A stretch of DNA of 5,171 nucleotides from Desulfocapsa sulfexigens (GTDB lineage: Bacteria > Desulfobacterota > Desulfobulbia > Desulfobulbales > Desulfocapsaceae): contig DQVD01000202.1 of assembly GCA_015661935.1 (NCBI GenBank), forward strand, positions 1 to 5,171. The letters run 5' to 3'. This document shows, piece by piece, positions 1 to 5,171 of this stretch. Under the pieces are notes generated by a model. The model saw nothing but the letters and a program-made list of their open reading frames with translations. It made no database searches and had not been told where the DNA came from. Each line of letters begins with the position of its first letter. Positions within the stretch are counted from its first letter, which is position 1. A program made the position numbers and the translations under genes.

Positions 1-564
1 ACCTCATCTGTTCGCCGTATTGCACTGCTTAAACATTTCTATCCCCATGTGGAAACTGTGGAGATGCGAGGAAACCTGCAAACCAGAATTCAAAAAATGA
101 AGGATGGCGCCTGTGATGCTCTTATGCTTGCCTACGCTGGTGTAAAGCGAATGGAGTACGAGGATATGATTGTCAAAGTATTCTCAGAAAAAGAGTTTAT
201 TCCCCCCGTTGGACAAGGCTGTATAGCCATTGAAGCAGCATCAACCTTAAGTACGGAAAAACACGACAAAATACGAAAATGCCTTAACAATCCAGACTCA
301 GAATCCTGTCTCCTTGCCGAACGTGCCTATCTTCGAACCATGGAAGGAGGCTGCTCCATCCCCGCATTTGGCCTGGCTCTGCTCGATGGAAATGAAATTA
401 CCATACGTGGTGGTCTTGCAAGCCTCGATGGCAAAACAGTACTGATAGAGACAGAAAAAGGCCCAAGGGATCAAGCTGAAGCAATTGGTGAAAGGCTGGG
501 CAATGTTATTTTGACAAGTGGCGGCAAAGAGATTCTGGCTGAGATAAAACGGATTCAGGGATAG
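1..564 (+). CDS. hemC: Hydroxymethylbilane synthase (porphobilinogen deaminase), C-terminal part
   Basis: The enzyme polymerises four porphobilinogen molecules into hydroxymethylbilane, in the cytosol, in tetrapyrrole (heme, siroheme, cobalamin) synthesis. The reading frame is open from base 1 to the TAG at 562-564, giving 187 residues. It enters in the TSSVRR motif; in-window R5/R6 match E. coli R131/R132. RGNLQTR follows, with R23 and R29 matching E. coli R149 and R155, which bind substrate carboxylates. GQGCIAIEA closes domain 2. EGGCSIPAFG contains Cys118 (codon 352-354), the residue that carries the covalent dipyrromethane cofactor. From the E. coli offset about 126 N-terminal residues lie upstream, for a normal total near 313. 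The GTG at 49 is internal and is not the start. No hemD or other heme gene follows on this strand within the window. Identity is secure; only the 5' part is missing, because of the window edge. Confidence 0.97.
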   Translation, partial: TSSVRRIALLKHFYPHVETVEMRGNLQTRIQKMKDGACDALMLAYAGVKRMEYEDMIVKVFSEKEFIPPVGQGCIAIEAASTLSTEKHDKIRKCLNNPDSESCLLAERAYLRTMEGGCSIPAFGLALLDGNEITIRGGLASLDGKTVLIETEKGPRDQAEAIGERLGNVILTSGGKEILAEIKRIQG

Positions 565-970
565 CTTCCATCACCTTTACCACAATCAGCTGCAATTTAT
601 TTTTCTATAACTCAATAGCATTTATACAGTAACCTGCTTAACATCAAAACTAACATAACGCAGAGCAAATGATGGTATCTCAGGCATCCATGGTTTCAAG
701 CGAAAGAGCAAGGGATATTGTTGATATCAGTAATGTATCAAAAGAAACACAGGCTGGAAGCATCCGTCTTCAGAAAAGTGCAGAGCATCTTAGTGCCCTA
801 CAAAACAATTTCTTGTTTTTTTCAAAGAAATTTTCTGATAAGGCACTTATCCAGTGAACTGCCTTTCTTCCTGAACAGGGTTAGAAATATCGCTAACACC
901 ATTAGCCGGGAGACTGGTCGTTTTAATCTGGGATAGCAGTGCAGGCAGTTCCGGGCAAAAAGAGGATTGA
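565..970. other. Gap between convergent hemC and pcnB
   Basis: About 400 bases lie between the stop codons of hemC (+) and pcnB (-). The only coding-like material is the chemotaxis-receptor-like tail at about 657-857. Bases 565-656 contain stops in the frame of that tail and nothing recognisable in the other two frames. Bases 858-970 show no gene. I found no convincing intrinsic terminator for either gene. The inverted repeats present are short and lack a clear T-run: AAGGCA 840-845 with TGCCTT 860-865, and GCTAA 892-896 with TTAGC 902-906. Confidence 0.6.
657..857 (+). pseudogene. Remnant resembling the C-terminal tail of a methyl-accepting chemotaxis protein
   Basis: The frame ending in TGA at 855-857 reads NAEQMMVSQ, then VSKETQAGSIRLQ, KSAEHLSALQ and finally FFSKKFSDK. 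This pattern matches the last 60 or so residues of many chemoreceptors: a Q/S-rich helix, then 'vs.et..ga.q...aA..Ls.la..L...v..F'. Intact receptors are usually several hundred residues long, with HAMP and signalling hairpin regions, none of which is present. In-frame stops lie just upstream at 630, 639 and 651, and no ribosome binding site precedes the possible ATGs at 669/672. I infer the stranded 3' end of a lost receptor gene. Alternatively it is a short expressed peptide (62 aa from 669) or chance similarity. The match is from memory of the family and moderate at best. Confidence 0.45.
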
Positions 971-2308
971 CTACTTTTTTAAACCAAAAATCCCCTTCTT
1001 TGCAGATGAAAATGCCGGATTATAGCCTCTTCTGCGCCTTCCACGTCCTTTCGTGCGGGATTGTGTTGCGTTCCCCTTACGATTTTCCTGTTTTAAGGGC
1101 GCAAAATATAGCTCAGCCTGATTGCCGGTGAGAGATTCTGAATACAGCTCACAGAACAGTAAGCAGGACTTATAATAACTCTTCTTTTTGATCCATTTTG
1201 GCCATGAATTATTCTCCAGATACCTGAGAAACTGGGGCAGATTAGAAAGCAATATCACCATTTCCTGACGAATGGAGCGTCGCAGGTTCAGCTGAACCCC
1301 CAACTCTTTATCCAGCTCTTCACGAAGGGTTTTGGAAAACCTGAACGCTTCACCACCTTTTAGGCTCTGCTGTATCAGATCAAATTTGGCATTGGCCCAG
1401 GGAACAAGGATCAGGGCCAGTAGAAAATCATTGGCAAGCCTTCGTTTTCCAGACTCTTTTGCCAGATTTGAACTCCGATCAATGACCTTTGCAAGAGCCA
1501 GCAGCTGTTCACGATAAGGCCTCTCTTCTGCACCTTCTTTTTTAGAAAGTGCTTTTTTATACAATCCAAAAATTTCAAAAAACAGCTCTGTGTCCAGGGC
1601 CAGTTTCAACCATTCGAACAAAGCACCACTGTGCAGATCCTTAAAAAATTCATCCCGAATCCGTGATGACGGGCAGAGGGTGAGCTTTCCATGGTTGGCG
1701 CATATGGCCTGCCAGCTTTCTGATGAAATACGAAACCCAAGCCTCCCCGCATGCCTGATTGCCCGCAGCATACGTACCGGGTCTCTGGTGATGCGCCGTT
1801 CCGGCTCTCCCACAAATTGAACGATTGATTTATCCAGGTCATCAATCCCGCCTACGTAATCAATAATGGTATCATTCTCTATCTCATAAAACAGACCATT
1901 TACGGTGAGATCACGACGTTGAGCATCTTCCCCGAGACTCCCATAGGTATTGTTGGGTGCAAGTACGGCTTCCTGGCCATCAAGATCATATTCACTTAAG
2001 GAGCGAAGTGTGGAAACTTCTATCTCCTTGCCATGAAAAAAAACCTGAACCAGACGAAAACGTCTGCCAATGGTTCGGCTGTTACGAAAAAGTTTTCGAA
2101 CCTGCCCGGGACGGGCGTCGGTGGAAATATCAAAATCTTTTGGAGTCTTACCAAGATACAGGTCACGTACCCCACCACCCACTAGATATCCGGCATAGCC
2201 ATTGTCACGCAGTACGCGAAGCACTTTCATGGCATCCTTGTCAATCATATGATGGCGGATGGGATGATCGTCAGTGGTGATGATTCGAGGCTCGTTGGAA
2301 AAGGTCAT
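971..2308 (-). CDS. pcnB: Poly(A) polymerase I (polynucleotide adenylyltransferase)
   Basis: The protein (445 aa) should add poly(A) tails to RNA 3' ends from ATP, promoting decay by exonucleases; it acts on structured RNAs in the cytoplasm. It is a class II nucleotidyltransferase. LVGGGVRD (42-49) is the nucleotide-binding loop, and KDFD holds the metal-binding D58 and D60. ARPGQVRKLF leads into GRRFRLVQV (81-89), the signature that separates bacterial poly(A) polymerases from CCA-adding enzymes. RRDLTVN (131-137) and RDPVRMLRAIRHA (175-187) follow. Residues about 190-260 form the RNA-binding neck, and 290-405 the arginine-rich C-terminal region. Residues 409-445 are a basic tail with GRGRRRRG, comparable to the tail of E. 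coli PcnB. The ATG at 2306-2308 is the only plausible start: upstream in frame there is no ATG, GTG or TTG before a TAA. No good Shine-Dalgarno precedes it. It is divergent from hisS and convergent with hemC. A CCA-adding enzyme is the less likely alternative. Confidence 0.93.
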   Translation of the reverse strand: MTFSNEPRIITTDDHPIRHHMIDKDAMKVLRVLRDNGYAGYLVGGGVRDLYLGKTPKDFDISTDARPGQVRKLFRNSRTIGRRFRLVQVFFHGKEIEVSTLRSLSEYDLDGQEAVLAPNNTYGSLGEDAQRRDLTVNGLFYEIENDTIIDYVGGIDDLDKSIVQFVGEPERRITRDPVRMLRAIRHAGRLGFRISSESWQAICANHGKLTLCPSSRIRDEFFKDLHSGALFEWLKLALDTELFFEIFGLYKKALSKKEGAEERPYREQLLALAKVIDRSSNLAKESGKRRLANDFLLALILVPWANAKFDLIQQSLKGGEAFRFSKTLREELDKELGVQLNLRRSIRQEMVILLSNLPQFLRYLENNSWPKWIKKKSYYKSCLLFCELYSESLTGNQAELYFAPLKQENRKGNATQSRTKGRGRRRRGYNPAFSSAKKGIFGLKK

Positions 2309-2349
2309 AAGTAAAGGAACACCGGTCTCTTTGAATTATCGACAGGATC

Positions 2350-2445
2350 CGGAAAGAAATAACTTGTGATTTTCCGGCCGTAAATGTTCTTCAACTGAAG
2401 TTTTGGTACAGTTACGAGCTGGAAAGGACAAGTTATTTCTTTCCG
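2350..2445. repeat. Long near-perfect inverted repeat (hairpin element)
   Basis: The outer arms, 2350-2367 (CGGAAAGAAATAACTTGT) and 2428-2445, are perfect reverse complements over 18 bases. Pairing continues inward: 2370-2375 with 2421-2426, 2376-2378 with 2418-2420, 2379-2383 with 2412-2416, 2385-2387 with 2408-2410, and 2389-2392 with 2397-2400. That gives about 39 possible pairs interrupted by small bulges and one asymmetric loop (2401-2407). A further AGG/CCT pairing (2344-2346 with 2449-2451) may extend the base. The right arm is followed by CCCCCTTATAC, not a T-run, and the element lies upstream of both neighbouring genes, so it is not a usual terminator. It could be a MITE/REP-like mobile palindrome, a structured RNA, or part of the pcnB leader. 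No clear target-site duplication borders it. Confidence 0.9.
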
Positions 2446-2476
2446 CCCCCTTATACTACTTTAATATGAACAGTAG

Positions 2477-2505
2477 ATAATGACTTGCTTGCCCGGGTTT
2501 GTCAA
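2477..2505 (-). promoter_or_regulatory. Candidate sigma-70-type promoter for pcnB
   Basis: On the minus strand a perfect -35 box TTGACA (2505 to 2500) is followed, after exactly 17 bases, by CATTAT (2482 to 2477), which matches 4 of 6 positions of the -10 consensus. Transcription would begin near 2470 and give pcnB a leader of about 160 bases that includes the whole hairpin element. A second -10-like TATAAG (2455 to 2450, minus strand) has no good -35 box. This is motif-based inference only. Confidence 0.45.
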
Positions 2506-2584
2506 GGAACATGGCTGCCTACGTGATAAAGCTATAGCACTTTAGTAAAAGCACTTTTTCATCAAATACAGGTTAATTGGCCAT

Positions 2585-2599
2585 AAAAAAGCGTTTTTT
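2585..2599. repeat. A6/T6 palindrome
   Basis: AAAAAAGCGTTTTTT is a 6-bp AT stem around GCG, about 20 bases upstream of the hisS -35 box. It could bend DNA or act as a distal UP-like element. As a terminator it would be very weak, since the stem has no GC pairs. Confidence 0.35.
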
Positions 2600-2620
2600 C
2601 CCTGCACGGCCTGCATATAC

Positions 2621-2649
2621 TTGACATTTTGCAGTAATTACGTTTTATT
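2621..2649 (+). promoter_or_regulatory. Candidate sigma-70-type promoter for hisS-aspS
   Basis: A perfect -35 box TTGACA (2621-2626) is followed by a 17-base spacer and the weak -10 TTTATT (2644-2649, 4 of 6 matches). Transcription would begin near 2656 and leave a short leader of about 34 bases. The 8-base palindrome GTAATTAC (2634-2641) lies between the boxes and could bind a regulator, though this may be chance. An alternative -10, TATACT (2616-2621), overlaps the -35 box but lacks a good -35 box of its own. Confidence 0.45.
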
Positions 2650-2676
2650 TCACTCCTTTTGACAAAGATTTTTTTT

Positions 2677-2682
2677 AGGAGG
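2677..2682 (+). promoter_or_regulatory. Strong ribosome binding site fixing the GTG start of hisS
   Basis: AGGAGG lies within TAGGAGGAG, seven bases before the GTG at 2690. It is a near-perfect match to the 16S rRNA 3' end at ideal spacing, and so supports GTG over any downstream ATG. Confidence 0.9.
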
Positions 2683-2689
2683 AGTTGTA

Positions 2690-3955
2690 GTGAAGATAAA
2701 GGCCCTGAACGGCTTTAAAGACATCGTACCCGGTGAAGTGGAATTGTGGCAGAAAGTAGAAAATACTGCCCGTGATATTTTCTCACGTTTCAACTTCTCA
2801 GAGATTCGTATGCCCATACTGGAAAAAACGGATCTATTTGCCCGTTCCATTGGTGAAGCTACTGATATTGTCGAGAAGGAAATGTACACCTTTGTCGATA
2901 AACAGATTACCATGCGTCCAGAAGCCACTGCATCTCTTCTTCGTGCTTATATCCAGCATGGACTGCATGTCCAGAAACCGATCCAGAGACTTTTCACCAT
3001 TGGCCCCATGTTTCGCCACGAACGTCCCCAGAAAGGGCGCTTACGCCAGTTTCACCAGATGGATGTCGAAGTACTTGGAACCCCCAACCCACGAGTTGAT
3101 GCCGAGCTTATGGCCATGGGTGCTATGCTTCTCGAAGAACTTGGGATTAGCGTAAGCCTTGAAATGAACTCTCTTGGCTGTCCGGTTTGCCGTCCCGGAT
3201 TTCGCGAAACATTGCTTGCCTTTATTGATGAACGCAGGGATGAGCTTTGTGATGATTGTAAAAGACGCAGCAAAACCAATCCACTACGGGTTCTTGACTG
3301 TAAGAACCCAAAATGCAGGGAACAGGTTGAAGAGGCACCGTCTATTCAAGAACATCTCTGCGATGACTGTGATGAACATTTTGCTTCCGTACAAAAAGGA
3401 TTGCAGGATCTTGACGTAGAATACAGTTTGAACAAATTTATGGTTCGCGGTCTTGATTATTACACCCGTACCACTTTTGAGTTTATAACTGGAGATCTTG
3501 GTGCCCAGGCAGCAGTTGGTGCCGGTGGCCGCTACGACGGTCTTGTTGAGAAACTTGGCGGCCCCAAGATTCCCGGAATAGGTTTTGCGCTTGGTATGGA
3601 ACGTCTGGTTCTGCTGTTGCAACAACAGGAAGAAGTAAAAATAGACAGTGGTCAAGTCGATATTTTTGTGGCAGGTCTGGGCGAGAAAGCATCTGAATTT
3701 GCATTTCCTCTTGTTCATATCCTGCGCCAGAATGGTTTACTGACAGTTATGGATCATGAAGGACGCAGCCTGAAAAGCCAGATGAAACAGGCAAACAAGG
3801 TAAATTCCAGATTTGTTCTCATCATTGGCGAAAATGAACTTGAACAGGGACAGGCAGTGCTAAGAAATATGGCAAACCAAGAACAGCAAGAAATCACAAT
3901 CCAATCCAATAACAACGAAATGGCCTCTTCACTTTTGCAAAGATGCCAACAATAA
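2690..3955 (+). CDS. hisS: Histidyl-tRNA synthetase
   Basis: The protein (421 aa, close to the E. coli length) attaches histidine to tRNA-His through a histidyl-adenylate, as a cytoplasmic homodimer of class IIa. The N-terminal LNGFKDIVPGE (6-16) is typical. Motif 1 surrounds RMPILEKTDLF (40-50), and TMRPEATASLLRAY (74-87) contributes to the substrate pocket. Motif 2 runs through FRHERPQKGRLRQFHQMD (108-125). Histidine-specific motifs are GLDYYTRTTFEF (254-265) and GAGGRYDGL (277-285). Motif 3 is GIGFALGMERL (296-306). Residues about 322-418 form the C-terminal anticodon-binding domain. The insertion domain carries eight cysteines in four pairs (C164/C167, C187/C190, C204/C209, C224/C227), suggesting bound metal. 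The GTG start follows an excellent ribosome binding site. aspS begins 62 bases after the TAA, with no terminator seen between, so the two are probably one operon. Confidence 0.98.
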   Translation: MKIKALNGFKDIVPGEVELWQKVENTARDIFSRFNFSEIRMPILEKTDLFARSIGEATDIVEKEMYTFVDKQITMRPEATASLLRAYIQHGLHVQKPIQRLFTIGPMFRHERPQKGRLRQFHQMDVEVLGTPNPRVDAELMAMGAMLLEELGISVSLEMNSLGCPVCRPGFRETLLAFIDERRDELCDDCKRRSKTNPLRVLDCKNPKCREQVEEAPSIQEHLCDDCDEHFASVQKGLQDLDVEYSLNKFMVRGLDYYTRTTFEFITGDLGAQAAVGAGGRYDGLVEKLGGPKIPGIGFALGMERLVLLLQQQEEVKIDSGQVDIFVAGLGEKASEFAFPLVHILRQNGLLTVMDHEGRSLKSQMKQANKVNSRFVLIIGENELEQGQAVLRNMANQEQQEITIQSNNNEMASSLLQRCQQ

Positions 3956-3987
3956 TACTTTAATTTTTTAAAATACAACTACGGAAT

Positions 3988-4006
3988 GTAACTTGTTCAG
4001 AGTTAC
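3988..4006 (+). repeat. Small stem-loop in the hisS-aspS spacer
   Basis: GTAACT (3988-3993) and AGTTAC (4001-4006) form a perfect 6-bp stem with a 7-base loop, ending 11 bases before the aspS ATG. No T-run follows, so it does not look like an intrinsic terminator. It sits where a ribosome binding site would normally lie, and no Shine-Dalgarno sequence is visible there. Confidence 0.4.
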
Positions 4007-4017
4007 TAATATAAATT

Positions 4018-5171
4018 ATGGAATCAATGGGAACTCTCCGAAGAAGTCATTCTTGCAACGATCTTACAAGTGCCAATATTGGTGATGAAGTAATCCTCAT
4101 GGGCTGGGTTCTGCGCAGACGTGACCACGGAGGAGTAATCTTTATCGACCTCCGTGACCGCCACGGCCTCACCCAGATTGTATTTAACCCCGAGGTTAAC
4201 TCCGAAGTTCATCATAAGGCACACCAACTTCGCAGTGAGTGGGTTATTGCCGTTCGCGGCAAGGTTGAGGCCAGACTTGAAGGCATGGCCAATAAAAAAC
4301 TGGACACTGGCGAGATCGAAGTCTTCATTGATGAGCTTCGTATCCTGAACACTTCTGAAACCCCGCCATTTCCTCTCGACGAGGAAAGCGAAGTCTCAGA
4401 CAATATCCGTCTCCAATATCGATACATGGATCTCAGACGACCAGAGATGGCTGCGAAACTCTACCAGCGTCACAAGGCAGTACAATCCATACGTACCTAT
4501 CTGAATGACAACGAATTTCTGGAAGTGGAAACTCCAATGCTCACCCGTTCCACCCCTGAAGGTGCCCGTGATTATCTGGTACCAAGCCGTGTCAATGCAG
4601 GAAAATTCTACGCCCTGCCCCAGTCTCCTCAACTCTTTAAACAGCTGTTGATGATTGGCGGCATGGATCGTTACTATCAAATTGTAAAATGTTTTCGCGA
4701 TGAAGATCTGCGTGCCGACCGGCAACCTGAATTTACTCAGATTGATATGGAGCTCTCCTTTATGGACGAGGAGCAGATTATTGGGATCACCGAAGGAATG
4801 ATTTCCAGGCTCTTTAAAGATACCCTGGACATTAATGTGGCTCCACCATTTAGCAGAATCAGCTATGATGAGGCCATGAATCGTTTTGGTACTGATCGAC
4901 CTGATACCCGTTTTGGCTTTGAGCTTGTGGATCTTTCCGAAATTGCCAGGAGTTGTTCATTTAAAGTGTTTCGTTCCATAGCAGATGGAGATGGAACCGT
5001 TCGTGCCATTAACGCAAAAGGTTGTGCAACTTTTTCCCGCAAAGAACTTGATATCCTTACAGAGTATGTTGCCCAGTTTGGTGCCAAGGGACTTGCCTGG
5101 GTAAAAATGAAGGCAGATGGCGAATGGCAGTCACCAATTGCAAAATTTTTCAGTGATGAAGAACGTGCCGC
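4018..5171 (+). CDS. aspS: Aspartyl-tRNA synthetase, N-terminal part
   Basis: This class IIb synthetase attaches aspartate to tRNA-Asp in the cytoplasm. The frame is open from the ATG at 4018 to the window end, giving 384 residues of a usual 590 or so. Residues 1 to about 112 form the OB-fold anticodon-binding domain, with GWVLRRRDHGGVIFIDLRDR (29-48). Motif 1 is around FLEVETPMLTRSTPEGARDY (167-186). QSPQLFKQLLM (202-212) follows, then motif 2 at CFRDEDLRADRQPEFTQIDME (225-245). FGTDRPDTRFG (290-300) starts the bacterial GAD insertion, which the window cuts; motif 3 lies beyond. His37 and Gly89 match residues linked to a non-discriminating enzyme that also charges tRNA-Asn. MESMG resembles the N-terminus of related proteins, so ATG 4018 is preferred over ATG 4027. 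Neither has a clear Shine-Dalgarno. Probably cotranscribed with hisS. Confidence 0.97.
   Translation, partial: MESMGTLRRSHSCNDLTSANIGDEVILMGWVLRRRDHGGVIFIDLRDRHGLTQIVFNPEVNSEVHHKAHQLRSEWVIAVRGKVEARLEGMANKKLDTGEIEVFIDELRILNTSETPPFPLDEESEVSDNIRLQYRYMDLRRPEMAAKLYQRHKAVQSIRTYLNDNEFLEVETPMLTRSTPEGARDYLVPSRVNAGKFYALPQSPQLFKQLLMIGGMDRYYQIVKCFRDEDLRADRQPEFTQIDMELSFMDEEQIIGITEGMISRLFKDTLDINVAPPFSRISYDEAMNRFGTDRPDTRFGFELVDLSEIARSCSFKVFRSIADGDGTVRAINAKGCATFSRKELDILTEYVAQFGAKGLAWVKMKADGEWQSPIAKFFSDEERA

Larger units (their letters stand above)
2309..2689. other. Divergent intergenic region between pcnB and hisS
   Basis: This 381-base spacer holds the upstream signals of both neighbours. It contains a 96-base near-palindrome (2350-2445), a candidate leftward promoter (2477-2505) and a candidate rightward promoter (2621-2649). 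There is also an AT-rich A6/T6 palindrome (2585-2599) and the hisS ribosome binding site (2677-2682). No tRNA gene and no protein-coding ORF of credible length is visible. Confidence 0.8.

Noticed and set aside
840..865. AAGGCA/TGCCTT inverted repeat as a terminator
   Set aside because: Only six pairs around a 14-base loop, with just TCTT after the stem; too weak to call.
718..936. 72-codon ORF on the plus strand overlapping the chemoreceptor-like tail in another frame
   Set aside because: No ribosome site, no recognisable motif, and the overlapping frame has the better protein signal; most likely a chance ORF.
1957..2280. 107-codon plus-strand ORF inside pcnB
   Set aside because: Antisense to the conserved catalytic domain of pcnB, rich in His/Trp/Arg with no family features; a shadow of the real gene.
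2336..2454. TTAT copies (2336-2339 and 2451-2454) as a target-site duplication around the hairpin
   Set aside because: They are not adjacent to the hairpin ends, sit at unequal distances, and are expected by chance in AT-rich DNA.
2511..2537. Possible 8-codon leader peptide (MAAYVIKL) before hisS
   Set aside because: It has no histidine codons, the AGGA is only two bases from the ATG, and it lies upstream of the preferred hisS promoter.
2659..2664. Second perfect TTGACA on the plus strand near hisS
   Set aside because: A -10 box at normal spacing would fall on the ribosome binding site and start codon, with no matching sequence there.
2446..2689. T-box or other tRNA-sensing riboswitch upstream of hisS
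   Set aside because: No T-box-like conserved sequence, no terminator/antiterminator pair, and the likely leader is only about 34 bases.
3284..3718. 144-codon minus-strand ORF inside hisS
   Set aside because: Antisense to conserved HisRS motifs and of unnatural composition; no independent support.
4396..4725. 109-codon minus-strand ORF inside aspS
   Set aside because: Antisense to motifs 1 and 2 of AspRS; no ribosome site or recognisable domain.

Overview
This window carries ordinary bacterial housekeeping genes, with two non-coding gaps that hold the less routine material. Protein similarity suggests a Gram-negative bacterium, most likely a sulfate-reducing or related Desulfobacterota member (Desulfobulbales-like). 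The reasons are the adjacent hisS-aspS pair, a cysteine-rich HisRS insertion, an AspRS of the 'MESMG...RRRDHGGVIF' type and a proteobacterial PcnB-type poly(A) polymerase. This placement is inferred from recalled family features and was not tested by a search.

Layout: (1) 1-564 (+) is the C-terminal 60% of hemC, hydroxymethylbilane synthase. (2) 565-970 is a gap whose only coding-like content is a short stretch, about 657-857, resembling the extreme C-terminal tail of a methyl-accepting chemotaxis protein, probably a gene remnant. (3) 971-2308 (-) is a full-length poly(A) polymerase gene, pcnB, convergent with hemC. (4) 2309-2689 is the divergent spacer between pcnB and hisS. It contains a striking near-palindrome (18-bp perfect arms, about 39 possible base pairs over 96 nt) and candidate promoters for each flanking gene. 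(5) 2690-3955 (+) is complete hisS with a GTG start and a strong ribosome binding site. (6) 4018-5171 (+) is aspS, cut off by the window end after 384 codons.

hisS and aspS are probably cotranscribed and supply charged histidyl and aspartyl tRNAs. The AspRS has the His/Gly pair associated with non-discriminating enzymes, so it may also feed the GatCAB route to Asn-tRNA. PcnB probably adds 3' poly(A) tails to RNA, marking it for decay. The best candidate for something undescribed is the hairpin at 2350-2445. If the proposed pcnB promoter is right, the hairpin would lie in the pcnB 5' leader; otherwise it may be a MITE/REP-like mobile palindrome. I see no defence system, CRISPR array, tRNA or rRNA gene, or intact mobile element.
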